From positions 28,573 through 92,572 of the forward strand of contig NZ_CAJATU010000183.1 of the NCBI RefSeq assembly GCF_903944925.1: a stretch of 64,000 nt of DNA. The letters run 5' to 3'. Source of the DNA: an uncultured Rhodopila sp. (lineage in GTDB: Bacteria; Pseudomonadota; Alphaproteobacteria; Acetobacterales; Acetobacteraceae). Both the position numbers and the translations under genes were made by a program. Each line of letters opens with the position of its first letter. The first letter of the stretch is position 1. The notes beneath the pieces are model-generated. The model saw nothing but the letters and a program-made list of their open reading frames with translations. It was not told where the DNA came from and made no database searches. This document shows, in pieces, positions 33,311-41,931 of this stretch.

Positions 33311-34159
33311 ATGAGCGGCCAACCGCCCTGGCGTGAACTGAACCTGGCGATGTGGAATGCGAAAGCCCCGCTTCATCTGACGTCGCGAACTTACGATATC
33401 GCCGGCTTCAAGGCAGGCCGCATGTCGCTCCGGCCGCACGAAACCGCAGATCTGGGCGTTGTGGCCGGAAAGACTCTGATCCATTTACAATGCCATCTCG
33501 GCCTGGACACGCTTTCCTGGGCACGCCTCGGCGCCCGGGTCACCGGATTGGACTTTTCTGCGTTGGCCGTGCAGGCCGCGTCGGATCTTGCGCGAGACAT
33601 GGATCTCGATGCGCACTTCGTAACCTCGGACGTTTATGATGCGCCCGCCGCGGTGGAGCATCGCACGTTCGATATCGTTTACACGGGTGTTGGCGCGCTG
33701 TGCTGGATCCCCGATATGGAAAGATGGGCGGAGGTGGTGCGCGATTTGCTCCGCCCCGGCGGCGAACTGTATTTGTTCGAGTTCCATCCGGTAAAATGGA
33801 TGATCGAAGGCGGCGCACCGGACGATATCGTCATACGGGACGGTTATTTCTCGCCGGCTGAGGGGTATCGCGAAGCAGGCGGCGTAACCTATGCCGATGC
33901 ATCGATCCCCGCAGCCGCGACACCGACGGTGCAATGGAACCACCCGCTCGGCGAGGTCATTACCGCGTTGACGAATGTCGGACTTAGGATCACCGCGTTG
34001 CGCGAGCTTGACCGCGACGTCATCCGCCAATGGAGCATGATGGAACCAACGGATGACGGCATGTACCGCATGCCCGGTGACCTACCGTCATTGCCGCTGA
34101 TGTATGTGCTGAGAGCCCGCCGGGACGTTGGCACGGCAATCGTCAGCCATTCGACATGA
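33311..34159 (+). CDS. Class I SAM-dependent methyltransferase
   Basis: 282 residues. SAM motif I reads LIHLQCHLGLDTLSWARLGA (near 57-76), followed by VTGLDFSALAV and the acidic motif FDIVYTGVGALCWI. The LRPGGELYLFEFHPV segment is typical of small-molecule methyltransferases. The substrate is unknown. The stop overlaps an in-frame ATG of the next ORF at 34156, but the next gene more likely starts at 34249. Confidence 0.85.
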   Translation: MSGQPPWRELNLAMWNAKAPLHLTSRTYDIAGFKAGRMSLRPHETADLGVVAGKTLIHLQCHLGLDTLSWARLGARVTGLDFSALAVQAASDLARDMDLDAHFVTSDVYDAPAAVEHRTFDIVYTGVGALCWIPDMERWAEVVRDLLRPGGELYLFEFHPVKWMIEGGAPDDIVIRDGYFSPAEGYREAGGVTYADASIPAAATPTVQWNHPLGEVITALTNVGLRITALRELDRDVIRQWSMMEPTDDGMYRMPGDLPSLPLMYVLRARRDVGTAIVSHST

Positions 34160-34248
34160 ACGCGGTCGCCCGCGCAGGCCGGCAAAACTATCGGGCAACC
34201 AGGTCTGTTCCTGATGCAATCCTGGTCCGCATTCCCCATATTGCTCCA

Positions 34249-34446
34249 ATGACCCAATATATCATTGTCCCGAACGGGGATGGATCCGGCTTTAACATAA
34301 CGGTGTCAGGCGCCAACGGCGCACGCCAGACCATGATGGGCTTCGATTCGGAGGCGGAAGCCGAGGCGTGGATCGCGCAGGACAGGCGGCTTGACGGCCC
34401 TGACGAGCCTGCGCCGGAATTCCAGGACGCCGGCGCAAGCGACTAG
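34249..34446 (+). CDS. Small conserved-looking hypothetical protein
   Basis: 65 residues from the ATG at 34249; the frame also runs upstream to 34156 in a low-complexity leader that I discount. The sequence has short beta-strand-like segments (QYIIVPNGDGSGFNITVSG), then GFDSEAEAEAWIAQDRR, which resembles the C-terminal helix of many small alphaproteobacterial proteins. Function unknown. Confidence 0.6.
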   Translation: MTQYIIVPNGDGSGFNITVSGANGARQTMMGFDSEAEAEAWIAQDRRLDGPDEPAPEFQDAGASD

Positions 34447-34462
34447 CCGACGCGCGGAGCTG

Positions 34463-34720
34463 CTAAGGCGTGCCGCCGCCGAAGCCGCGTTTTCGCAGCC
34501 GCTCCAGCTTACCCAGGCATATCCGGCACGTCACCGCCTCAGACGGCGGCTCCGCCCAACCCGAGGCAGCCCCGGGTTCGGTCGCGCACAGCGCCATCCG
34601 GCAGCCCGGCGTCACCGCATGATACATCGCCGATCGGCCGGCCGCTTTGGCTGGTCCATCTTTTCGCAGGGCAACGAAGACCCGGCCCGATTCGATGATA
34701 ATGTTCGCCTCCCACAACAC
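34463..34720 (-). CDS. Small putative zinc-binding protein
   Basis: 85 residues. A His followed by three or four cysteines (MYHAVTPGCRMALC, then VTCRICLGKLERL) forms a plausible treble-clef-like zinc site. The ALC-x15-VTCRICL spacing is seen in small proteins of unknown function in several bacteria. The first 30 residues are less certain. It converges with the preceding gene, with no operon partners. Confidence 0.5.
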   Translation of the reverse strand: MLWEANIIIESGRVFVALRKDGPAKAAGRSAMYHAVTPGCRMALCATEPGAASGWAEPPSEAVTCRICLGKLERLRKRGFGGGTP

Positions 34721-34880
34721 GTGTTCGCGAGGTTGCTAACCCATTACAGCCGGACCACCAAGCATTTGTTGCCGGGCTTAAGGATTGGATGAAGATTAGA
34801 TCAAGGGTTTTTTGGAACACGATGAAACGTTCGGTTGATCACATTACAGCCGGAACAACCGGCGGCACTCCCTGCCCGGC

Positions 34881-35732
34881 ATGGCAATGACCGCTCTCGC
34901 GCAATTGGCCGCAACCCCGGGGCCGGCATCTCTGCCCTACTGCGACCCTGCGTTCCCCGACCGTCTGCTCAACCTGCATGCGGCCCGCCCCGCTGCCTGG
35001 CACGCCGGCATGCCCGTCCTGTTCGTCCACCACGGCGTCACCCGCAACGGCCAGGACTACCGTGACTACTGGATGCCGCATGTGGACCAAGGCGGCTTCC
35101 TGGCGATTGCCATCGAGTTCCCGCACGCCTCCTTCCCCGAGCACCTTTGGTACAACTTCGGCAATCTCCGTTCCGCGGACGGCTCGGCAAACCCGAGGCG
35201 AGACTGGACCTTCGGCATCGACGACCGCCTGTTCGCCGCCCTGCGCGAGCAGGGGATCACCACCACGCACCGCTACGGCCTGTTCGGCCACTCGGCCGGC
35301 GGCCAGTTCGTCCACCGGATGCTGTCGTTCGGCTATCGAGAGCATGTCGCGGTGGCCGTCGGCGCCAACGCCGGCACCTATGCGATGCCCGACCTGTCGA
35401 TCGACTGGCCCTGGGGCCTCGGCGCCACGGAGCTGACAGCGGACGACCTGCCCGCGCTGCTGCAATTTCCGCTGACGATCATGGCCGGGACCGAGGACAC
35501 CAGGACCACCGGACGATACTTTCCCGGCGGCGCGAAATCGCTCCGGCAGGGACCGACGCGCCACGCCCGGGCACATAGCTATGTCCGCGCCGGCCGCCAG
35601 GCAGCCGCCGCCCTCGGCGTCAATTTCGCGTGGCGGGTGATCGACGTGCCGGGGGTCGGCCATGACGGACGCCGCATGTCGGAGGCCGCCGCGCCGCTGA
35701 TCGCCGAAGCGCTGAAAGGGCGGACGAATTGA
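34881..35732 (+). CDS. Alpha/beta hydrolase (dienelactone-hydrolase/polyhydroxybutyrate-esterase-like)
   Basis: 283 residues without a signal peptide. The nucleophile elbow is GHSAGG (near 139), preceded by VLFVHHGVTRNGQDYRDYW, which includes the oxyanion strand. A catalytic Asp (MAGTEDTRTTG) and His (VPGVGHDGRRM) are in normal order. It belongs to the broad dienelactone hydrolase/PHB-depolymerase-like group; the substrate is unknown. It is followed by repeat copy 6. Confidence 0.82.
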   Translation: MAMTALAQLAATPGPASLPYCDPAFPDRLLNLHAARPAAWHAGMPVLFVHHGVTRNGQDYRDYWMPHVDQGGFLAIAIEFPHASFPEHLWYNFGNLRSADGSANPRRDWTFGIDDRLFAALREQGITTTHRYGLFGHSAGGQFVHRMLSFGYREHVAVAVGANAGTYAMPDLSIDWPWGLGATELTADDLPALLQFPLTIMAGTEDTRTTGRYFPGGAKSLRQGPTRHARAHSYVRAGRQAAAALGVNFAWRVIDVPGVGHDGRRMSEAAAPLIAEALKGRTN

Positions 35733-35747
35733 TCGTCTTCGCCACCC

Positions 35748-35798
35748 CCGTCATGGCGGCCGAAGGCCCGCCACCCACGCCTTCGCCTGGTGCCCGGA
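35748..35798. repeat. Intergenic palindromic repeat, copy 6 (half)
   Basis: CCGTCATGGCGGCCGAAGGC and CCACCCACGCCTTCGCCTGG match the left half of copy 1 with some changes. It lies between the hydrolase and the peptide-binding protein. Confidence 0.6.
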
Positions 35799-35897
35799 AA
35801 AGCGGCGCCGATGCCAACCTGCCGGCGAGCGCCTGGTTGGAATAACGCCGGTTTACGGCTTACCCTGATCGGCCTCGGAAAACAGGAGGGCCGCCGG

Positions 35898-37478
35898 ATG
35901 AAGCGACGCACGATCCTGCAATCAGCCGCGGCAATTGCCGCCGCCCTCACCGCCCCGCGCATCGGCCTGGCGGACGGCCCGAAGACCGTCACCTTCGCCC
36001 CGCACGCCGATCTGGCGTCGCTGGATCCGGTCTGGACCACGGCGGATATAACGCGGAACTACTCGCTGGCGGTCTTCGACACGCTCTATGCCTACGATGC
36101 GCAATTCCAGGTGCAGCCGCAGATGGTGGCGGGCGACGGCACCGAGGACGACGGCAAGACCTGGACACTGACCCTGCGCGACGGCCTCACCTTCCACGAC
36201 GGCCATAAAGTGCTGGCGCGCGACTGCGTCGCCACCATCCGCCGCTTCGGCAAGCGCAACCCGTTCGGCCAGGCGCTGATGCAGCGGGTGGATGAGATCT
36301 CCGCCCCGTCCGACACGGTGATCCGCTTCCGGTTGAACAAGCCGTTTCCCCTGTTGCCGGCGGCGCTGGCCGAGGTCTACTGCGCCATCATGCCGGAACG
36401 GCTGGCGCAAACCGATGCGATGAAGCAGATCCCCGAGGCTATTGGCAGCGGTCCGTTCCGCTTCGTTGCGGACGAACGCATCCCCGGCTCCCGCGTCGTC
36501 TTCGCGAAGAACACCGCCTATGTGCCGCGCTCCGGCGGCACGCCCAGCTTCAATGCCGGTCCGAAGATCGTCAACGTGGACCGCGTCGTCTGGAGCTTCA
36601 TCCCCGACGCCTCCACCGCCTCGGCCGCGTTGCAGCAAGGCGAGATCGACTGGTGGGAGCAGCCGAGCTTCGACCTGCTGCCGCAGCTCCGCACCAGCAA
36701 GGACATCGTCCTGACCGTGAAAGACCGCACCGGGGAAATCGGCTGCCTCCGCTTCAACCAACTGTTCCCGCCGTTCGACAACCTCGCAATCCGCCGCATC
36801 GTGGTCGCCGCCATCGACCAGAAGGAGGTTATGGAGGCGGTCGCCGGTGCCGAACCCTCGTTCTACAAGACCGATGTCGGCCTGTTCGTCCCCGGCACGC
36901 CGATGGCCAGCACCGCGGGCGTGGAGATCACCCGCGGCCCGAAGGACTACGGCAGGCTGAAACAGGACCTCGCCGCCGCCGGCTACACCGGCGAGAAAAT
37001 CGTCGTCCTGGCGGCGACGACCATCCCCACGATCTGGGCGGAGGCGCAGGTCGCCACTGACGCGCTGACGAAAATCGGCTTCAACGTCGATCTACAGGCG
37101 CTGGAGTGGGGATCGGTCGTGCAGCGCCGCGCCAGCCAGGAGCGGCCCGACAAAGGCGGTTGGAATATCTTCTACACGTGGCTCGGCGGGTTCGGTAACA
37201 TCTCCCCCGCCCCGAACATCGCGCTGCGCGGCAACGGCAAGTCCGCATGGTTCGGCTGGGCGAACAACGACCGGATCGAATCCCTATATAGCGCCTGGTT
37301 CGATGCCCCCGACCTCGCGGCACAGCAGCGGATCTGCGAAGAGATGCAGGCGGCGTTCTGGCAAAATCCAACCTTCGCGCCACTGGGCATGTATAGTCAG
37401 CCGACGGCCTTTCGCTCCTATATGAAGGACGTGCCGGACGGATTTCCGCAATTCTATGGCCTGAAGAAGGACGCATGA
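35898..37478 (+). CDS. ABC transporter substrate-binding protein, family 5 (DppA/OppA-like)
   Basis: 526 residues from the ATG at 35898, with CAGGAGGG upstream; a longer frame from 35790 lacks it. A twin-arginine-like signal (MKRRTILQSAAAIAAALTAPRIGLADG) leads to a typical SBP_bac_5 fold: WTLTLRDGLTFHDGHKVLARD and IPEAIGSGPFRFV are hallmark segments. These proteins bind peptides or other solutes in the periplasm. No permease or ATPase genes adjoin; the next gene is an oxidase overlapping by 4 bases, so the pair probably handles an amino-acid-like substrate. Confidence 0.92.
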   Translation: MKRRTILQSAAAIAAALTAPRIGLADGPKTVTFAPHADLASLDPVWTTADITRNYSLAVFDTLYAYDAQFQVQPQMVAGDGTEDDGKTWTLTLRDGLTFHDGHKVLARDCVATIRRFGKRNPFGQALMQRVDEISAPSDTVIRFRLNKPFPLLPAALAEVYCAIMPERLAQTDAMKQIPEAIGSGPFRFVADERIPGSRVVFAKNTAYVPRSGGTPSFNAGPKIVNVDRVVWSFIPDASTASAALQQGEIDWWEQPSFDLLPQLRTSKDIVLTVKDRTGEIGCLRFNQLFPPFDNLAIRRIVVAAIDQKEVMEAVAGAEPSFYKTDVGLFVPGTPMASTAGVEITRGPKDYGRLKQDLAAAGYTGEKIVVLAATTIPTIWAEAQVATDALTKIGFNVDLQALEWGSVVQRRASQERPDKGGWNIFYTWLGGFGNISPAPNIALRGNGKSAWFGWANNDRIESLYSAWFDAPDLAAQQRICEEMQAAFWQNPTFAPLGMYSQPTAFRSYMKDVPDGFPQFYGLKKDA

Positions 37479-38734
37479 CCCGGGTTGTTGTTATCGGCGG
37501 CGGCGTTGTCGGCCTGGCCGCGGCGATCGCGCTGCTGCGAGACGGTCACGCCGTCACCATCGTTGAACCGGGCGTGCCGGGCGGCGAGCAATCCGCCAGC
37601 TACGGCAACGGCACGCTGCTCAATCCCAGTTCCGTCGTCCCGATGTCGTCGCCGGGGTTATGGAAGAAGGTGCCCGGGTATCTGGCGGACCCGCTGGGGC
37701 CGCTGACCATCCGCTGGTCCTATCTGCCGCGCCTGTTGCCCTGGCTCCGCCGGTTCGTCGCTGCCGGTTCCGGCGTGGCGAAGGTCGAAGCGACCGGACG
37801 GGCGTTGCGTCCACTCGTGGCGGACGCCCCCGCGCTGCACCGCAAGCTGGCCGAGGATGCCGGGGTCGGCGATCTGATCGTCCGCCAGGGCGTGCTGTTT
37901 GCCTTCCCCAACCGCGCGGCATTCGAGGCGGAGGCGCTGACCTGGCGTATTCGACGCGAAAATGGCACGCGCTGGCTGGAACTCGATGCGGACGAACTGC
38001 GCCAGCGCGAACCCGCGCTGGACCGGCGCTACAGCTTCGGCATCCTGGTCGAGGAGAACGGCCAGTGCCGCGACCCCGGCGCCTACACCGCCGCCCTGGC
38101 GCGATATGCGGCGGAACTCGGCGCGACAATTGTCCTGACGGGTGCGACCGGGTTCCGGCTCGAGGCGGGTCGACTGTGCGCGGTGAAAACGCGCGACGGC
38201 GAGGTCGCCTGCGACAAGGCCGTCATCGCGGCCGGCGCCTGGTCGAAGGCGCTGGCCCGCGAAGCCGGCGACATCGTGCCGTTGGAAAGTGAGCGCGGCT
38301 ATCACGTCGTGATCGAAAATCCCGGGATCGACCTGCGCCATCCGGTGATGCCGAGCGACGGAAAAATGGCGTGCGCAATGACTCCCGCGGGCCTGCGGCT
38401 GGCGGGGCAGGTAGAGCTGGCCGGACTGGACGCTGCGCCGAACTGGCAACGCGCGGAGGCACTGTTGAAGTTCGCCCGCGGTGTCTTTCCCGCGCTGCCA
38501 GCCGATACGCCGTTGGACTCCGTACAGCTGTGGATGGGACACCGGCCATCGACGCCGGATGGGCTGCCGTGCCTGAGCCTCGCTTCAGGCTGCCCCGACG
38601 TGCTGCATGCGTTCGGGCACGGGCATGTCGGGCTGGCTGCCGCGGTGACGACCGGAAAAGTCGTCGCCGATATGCTTGCGGGACGGCCGCCGGCATTCGA
38701 TTTGGCGCCGTATTCCGCGGCGCGGTTCGGGTAA
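37475..38734 (+). CDS. FAD-dependent D-amino-acid dehydrogenase-like oxidoreductase
   Basis: 419 residues. The N-terminal FAD fold VVIGGGVVGLAAAIALLRDGH is followed by an embedded DAO domain (QSASYGNGTLLNPSSVVPMS, LESERGYHVVIENPG) and C-terminal WMGHRPSTPDGLPCL with GHGHVGLAAAV. This is the DadA/glycine oxidase family. It probably oxidises a D-amino acid or similar amine. It is coupled to the substrate-binding protein by an ATGA overlap, which supports uptake plus oxidation of one substrate. Confidence 0.9.
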   Translation: MTRVVVIGGGVVGLAAAIALLRDGHAVTIVEPGVPGGEQSASYGNGTLLNPSSVVPMSSPGLWKKVPGYLADPLGPLTIRWSYLPRLLPWLRRFVAAGSGVAKVEATGRALRPLVADAPALHRKLAEDAGVGDLIVRQGVLFAFPNRAAFEAEALTWRIRRENGTRWLELDADELRQREPALDRRYSFGILVEENGQCRDPGAYTAALARYAAELGATIVLTGATGFRLEAGRLCAVKTRDGEVACDKAVIAAGAWSKALAREAGDIVPLESERGYHVVIENPGIDLRHPVMPSDGKMACAMTPAGLRLAGQVELAGLDAAPNWQRAEALLKFARGVFPALPADTPLDSVQLWMGHRPSTPDGLPCLSLASGCPDVLHAFGHGHVGLAAAVTTGKVVADMLAGRPPAFDLAPYSAARFG

Positions 38735-38756
38735 GCGAACGTATTGTTCTCAGAAC

Positions 38757-38803
38757 GTAAAAAACCGCGACACCCCGACGTGAGAACGTTGCAGTGTCGC
38801 GGT
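38757..38803 (-). terminator. Intrinsic terminator for the small secreted protein gene
   Basis: Read on the minus strand, ACCGCGACAC (38803-38794) and GTGTCGCGGT (38773-38764) form a 10-bp stem with a 20-base loop, followed at once by TTTTT. It lies about 45 bases beyond the stop of the minus-strand gene. Confidence 0.8.
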
Positions 38804-38849
38804 CTGTAAGCGTGTTTCTACACGCCTGTACTTAAGCGTGCCTGATGGA

Positions 38850-39098
38850 CTACTCCTTGGTCCCGGCGGCCTGCTGGCCCTCGGTCCGCTGCTTCACCGC
38901 CGGACGAGACGAATACTGACCGCCCGGAGTAGCAAAGTTATACTGACCGCTGGGGTCGCCCTGAGTCTTCTGCTTCGTTGCGCCGTTCGAAGATTCCTTC
39001 TGCGGCGTCGAGTTGTTCGAAGGTTGCTGCGCGAATGCTGCCGGGACGGCCATAATCGCTGCCAGTCCAAATGCCGTTGCAAGCGATAAGCGTGTCAT
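38850..39098 (-). CDS. Small exported Gln/Ser-rich protein
   Basis: 82 residues from the ATG at 39098, with AAGGA 8 bases upstream; the TTG at 39104 is not needed. A clear signal peptide (LSLATAFGLAAIMAVPAAFA) is followed by about 58 residues rich in Gln, Ser, Gly, Lys and Thr (QQPSNNSTPQKESSNG) without hydrophobic core, so probably disordered. No family recognised. It is monocistronic, with its own strong terminator, suggesting high expression. Confidence 0.72.
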   Translation of the reverse strand: MTRLSLATAFGLAAIMAVPAAFAQQPSNNSTPQKESSNGATKQKTQGDPSGQYNFATPGGQYSSRPAVKQRTEGQQAAGTKE

Positions 39099-39221
39099 AT
39101 TCAACTTCCTTGTCTTGCTCGGCCGGCATGTGAGCGCGCTTTAATCCCACTTCAACCAAGCACGGGCCGACCGAGTTTCACGTTGGTGTGACGCACCCGT
39201 CGGGGAACGCGCGCCTCGCCT

Positions 39222-39740
39222 TTACGGCAGCGCCACCGGCACCGCCCGAGACACAACGAAATCCGCGATGGCGCCGACATCCCCCAGCGCCAGGCGGCAA
39301 ACCGTTGCGGGAAGCGCCATCGGCACATCGCTCGCCACCGCCGCCACCGCCGGATCGTCCGGGAAAATTAATGTTTGGCCGAGCGCAGGACGATGGACCT
39401 CGATCTTCATCGGCGTGGTGCGCTTGAAACCCTCGACCAGCACAAGGTCCACCGGCGCCAGCTTGGTCAACAAATCGCGCAGCTCCGGCTCCGCCTCGTC
39501 GCGCAGCTCATGCATCAGCGCCCAACGCTTGCCGGACGCCACCAGGACCTCGGCCGCGCCCGCCTCGCGATGCGCCCACGAGTCCTTCCCGGGCTTATCG
39601 AGATCGAAGCCATGATGGGCGTGCTTGATGGTGGACACGCGCAGGCCGCGCGCCCTCAGCACCGGAATAAGCAGTGTTATCAGCGTCGTCTTGCCGGCGC
39701 CGCTCCAGCCGGTAAAGCCCATGATCCGAGCAACAGTCAT
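39222..39740 (-). CDS. mobB: Molybdopterin-guanine dinucleotide biosynthesis protein MobB
   Basis: 172 residues. The Walker A motif GWSGAGKTTLI (near 11) and the segment VSTIKHAHHGFDLDKPGKDS are diagnostic of MobB, a GTP-binding helper of MobA in making MGD. VDLVLVEGFKR matches the Walker B region. MobA is not adjacent. The CoxL-type enzyme 7 kb away would use the cytosine form of the cofactor, so MobB probably serves other molybdoenzymes. Confidence 0.92.
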   Translation of the reverse strand: MTVARIMGFTGWSGAGKTTLITLLIPVLRARGLRVSTIKHAHHGFDLDKPGKDSWAHREAGAAEVLVASGKRWALMHELRDEAEPELRDLLTKLAPVDLVLVEGFKRTTPMKIEVHRPALGQTLIFPDDPAVAAVASDVPMALPATVCRLALGDVGAIADFVVSRAVPVALP

Positions 39741-39906
39741 CGCAACGGCCTATCCGGTTCCGGACAGCCGGGCAATGCGGGCCGCGATACGATTGTTGCG
39801 CAGTTGCCACACCCCGCCATTTCGCTGCATCGCCCCGCCGAATGTTCTTTTTATGTTCGAAAAACCGCGTAGGATCGCTTCGGGTAAGGGACAAAGGGGA
39901 ACAGCG

Positions 39907-40176
39907 ATGAAATGCACCAAATGCGGCGGCGCGATGATGCCCGAGACGGTCATCAAACTCCAGCGCGGACTGACCGGGTTTCGCGAAACCCGGTCGCCGG
40001 GCGCCTACTGCCCGGCCTGCCGGACCGGTCTGCCGCTTCAGAACCATCATGTGCAGGTCTCGATGTTTGCCCGTTTGCGTAAAACCGTCCGCGACCTTCT
40101 GCCGCCCTGGCGGCACCCTGAGGTGTCACTTGACGCCGGCGGCCTGCGGGGATTTGCCTACGCGCGGCGGGGATAA
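39907..40176 (+). CDS. Small zinc-ribbon-like protein
   Basis: 89 residues from the ATG at 39907, with AAGGGGA upstream. CTKCGG near the start and CPACRT about 30 residues later give a two-knuckle zinc site (CxxC...CxxC). The rest is basic (FARLRKTVRDLLPPWRH). No family recognised; such proteins bind nucleic acid or act as small adaptors. It leads a run of same-strand genes to 42342. Confidence 0.68.
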   Translation: MKCTKCGGAMMPETVIKLQRGLTGFRETRSPGAYCPACRTGLPLQNHHVQVSMFARLRKTVRDLLPPWRHPEVSLDAGGLRGFAYARRG

Positions 40177-40203
40177 ATCCCGTCCGCACACGGGAGGCAC
40201 AGT

Positions 40204-40494
40204 ATGGCCGAAGCCGCCGACAACCCGGCGCGTCATCGTTACGAAATGGCCGTCGATGGGAAAACCGCGTTCGTAACCTACTCGCGCCGCGCGCGGAACA
40301 TTGTGCTGAAACACACCGAGGTGCCGGCCGCGCTGGAAGGACAGGGCGTCGGGTCGGCCCTCGCCCGTTCCGTGCTGGAGGATGTCCGCCGCAGGGGCCT
40401 GAAAGTGGTTCCCGAGTGCGAGTTCATCGCCGCTTTCATCGCCCGCCATCCGGAATTCGCCAATATCGTTGCCGAACCGGACGCCGGGCGGTGA
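40204..40494 (+). CDS. GNAT-like N-acetyltransferase, YjdJ type
   Basis: 96 residues with GGGAGG upstream. The compact Acetyltransf_CG fold is recognised by LKHTEVPAALEGQGVGSALA, where QGVGSAL is the acetyl-CoA pyrophosphate loop, and by LKVVPECEFIAAFIARHPEF. These small enzymes acetylate unknown small molecules or proteins. Its stop TGA overlaps the ATG of the next gene (TGATG). Confidence 0.87.
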   Translation: MAEAADNPARHRYEMAVDGKTAFVTYSRRARNIVLKHTEVPAALEGQGVGSALARSVLEDVRRRGLKVVPECEFIAAFIARHPEFANIVAEPDAGR

Positions 40495-40760
40495 TGCCGC
40501 TGACCGAAAAATTGCTGCTGACCGTATTGGACCGTCAAATTCGTGCCCCGGACGCCGATGCGGGCCTGAGCCTGCTCGCTGAAGCCGCCGGTGGCGGCGC
40601 CTCCCCGAGCCTGTGGCAAGCCGCCGTGGCCGAGGCCGTTGCCGCCCGACTGGTCCATGATCCAGTCCGCCTGCCCGCCGGGGCGCTGCAATGCCACTGG
40701 CACCTGGAGTTGACCGCGGCGGGCGTCGCCGCGTCGCACCGCCTGCGCTCGAGACCATAA
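40494..40760 (+). CDS. Small hypothetical protein coupled to GNAT
   Basis: 88 residues from an ATG inside the TGATG overlap with the GNAT gene. The sequence is Ala/Leu-rich and helical (LLLTVLDRQIRAPDADAGLS, LWQAAVAEAVAARLV), then CHWHLELTAAGVAASHRLR, reminiscent of a small winged-helix end. No family is recognised. Confidence 0.55.
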   Translation: MPLTEKLLLTVLDRQIRAPDADAGLSLLAEAAGGGASPSLWQAAVAEAVAARLVHDPVRLPAGALQCHWHLELTAAGVAASHRLRSRP

Positions 40761-40838
40761 GCCAACTTGCCCGGTCCGCGCGACTCCGCCTATCTTCGCG
40801 CCGCATGGCCGATGATCGCACACGGAGTCCGAAAGCAG

Positions 40839-41198
40839 ATGGCGGCTAAATCCCGGGCGCGATGGGGTGACGGACGGATTGAGGTCTCAGCCAAGTGGCC
40901 GGAAATCGCCGGCGCACTCAGCGAAAAATGGCCGCTCACCCGCATCTACGAAAAATTCATCGATCCCGCCACGATCGGCTATAGCCAGTTTCGCCGCCAG
41001 GTGCAGAAGCATCTTGAATCGGAACGTTCCGCTATCATACCCGCTCCGCCGGCGGAAATCATCAGGCCACTCCGCCAGATTCTAGGGACCGCGCATGTCA
41101 GACACGATCAAGCCCGCAGAACCTTCGACTTCGACCCGGCGGACAAGGGCGCGGACCGCGACAAGCTCATCGGCACCGGGCGCGACCGAGACGGGTAA
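40839..41198 (+). CDS. traK: TraK-like DNA-binding protein
   Basis: 119 residues from the ATG at 40839; TTG at 40767 and ATG at 40812 are alternative starts. The basic N-terminus and the segment SEKWPLTRIYEKFIDPATIG followed by YSQFRRQVQKHL match the region of RP4 TraK that recognises oriT (a helix-turn-helix-like unit, ...IxxxxRYxxFxKHV). TraK binds next to the nick site and helps the relaxase. Here neither relaxase nor oriT is visible. It overlaps the next gene by 104 bases, which is unusual and may mean one of the two starts is later. Confidence 0.62.
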   Translation: MAAKSRARWGDGRIEVSAKWPEIAGALSEKWPLTRIYEKFIDPATIGYSQFRRQVQKHLESERSAIIPAPPAEIIRPLRQILGTAHVRHDQARRTFDFDPADKGADRDKLIGTGRDRDG

Positions 41199-41928
41199 GC
41201 GGCGCGATGTCCATTGCGTCATGCAGGGCAAGGGCGGTGTCGGCAAAAGCTTCATTGCCTCCCTTCTGATCCAGTGGCACCAGGCCAACAATCTGCCGGT
41301 GCAGGCCTTCGATACGGACCCGATCAACCGCACCCTCAGCGCCTTCCCCGGCCTGGAGGCAACGCCGATCAGATTGCTGAATGAGGATAAGATTAATACG
41401 GATGGCGTGGATGGGCTGATCGAGGCTGCGGTGACCGGGTCAGGCGCCTCCGTCATCGACAACGGCGCAGCCAGCTTCCTGCCGATGGCGCGCTACCTGG
41501 TCAGCAACGACATCGCAACGATCCTGGAACAGTACAACCGGCGGCTGGTGATCCACACCGTCGTTGTCGGCGGACAGGTGGCGCTCGATACCCTGCGCGG
41601 CATGGCCGCCTTACTCGGCCAGTTTCCGCCGTCGGTGCCGGTCGTCGTCTGGGTGAACGAATACGCCGGACCGTTCGAGGCGGACGGGCTAAGTTTCGAA
41701 GAAACCCGCGGCTACGAGGATAACAAGGGGCGGATCGCCGCGGTCGTGCACCTCGCACCGCTGGATCCCCTGACGCATGGCCGCGACGTCGCCACCATGC
41801 TCGCCCGGCAGGTGTTGTTCGACGAGGCGATCGCCAGCCCGGATTTCAAAATCGTCGCAAAGTCCCGACTGTCGCAGGTGCGCCGCGCGGTGTTTGGGCA
41901 GCTCGACGCCATCATGGGTTCGATCTGA
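41095..41928 (+). CDS. traL: TraL-like ParA-family ATPase
   Basis: 277 residues; about 40 N-terminal residues precede the ParA core. VMQGKGGVGKSFIASLLIQW is the P-loop, with FDTDPINRTL, VIDNGAASFLPMARYL, VIHTVVVGGQ and VVVWVNEYAGPFE following in the same order as in RP4 TraL. The family is ParA-like but with a deviant Walker B. RP4 TraL is coded beside TraK and TraM and is of unclear function in conjugation. AGGGA precedes this ATG. It is followed by the TraM-like gene after 3 bases. Confidence 0.8.
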   Translation: MSDTIKPAEPSTSTRRTRARTATSSSAPGATETGKRRDVHCVMQGKGGVGKSFIASLLIQWHQANNLPVQAFDTDPINRTLSAFPGLEATPIRLLNEDKINTDGVDGLIEAAVTGSGASVIDNGAASFLPMARYLVSNDIATILEQYNRRLVIHTVVVGGQVALDTLRGMAALLGQFPPSVPVVVWVNEYAGPFEADGLSFEETRGYEDNKGRIAAVVHLAPLDPLTHGRDVATMLARQVLFDEAIASPDFKIVAKSRLSQVRRAVFGQLDAIMGSI

Positions 41929-41931
41929 CCG

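Noticed and set aside
40767..40838. TTG start giving a 143-residue TraK-like protein
   Set aside because: No ribosome site before the TTG and the added residues do not resemble TraK; the ATG at 40839 fits family length better, though the choice is not firm.
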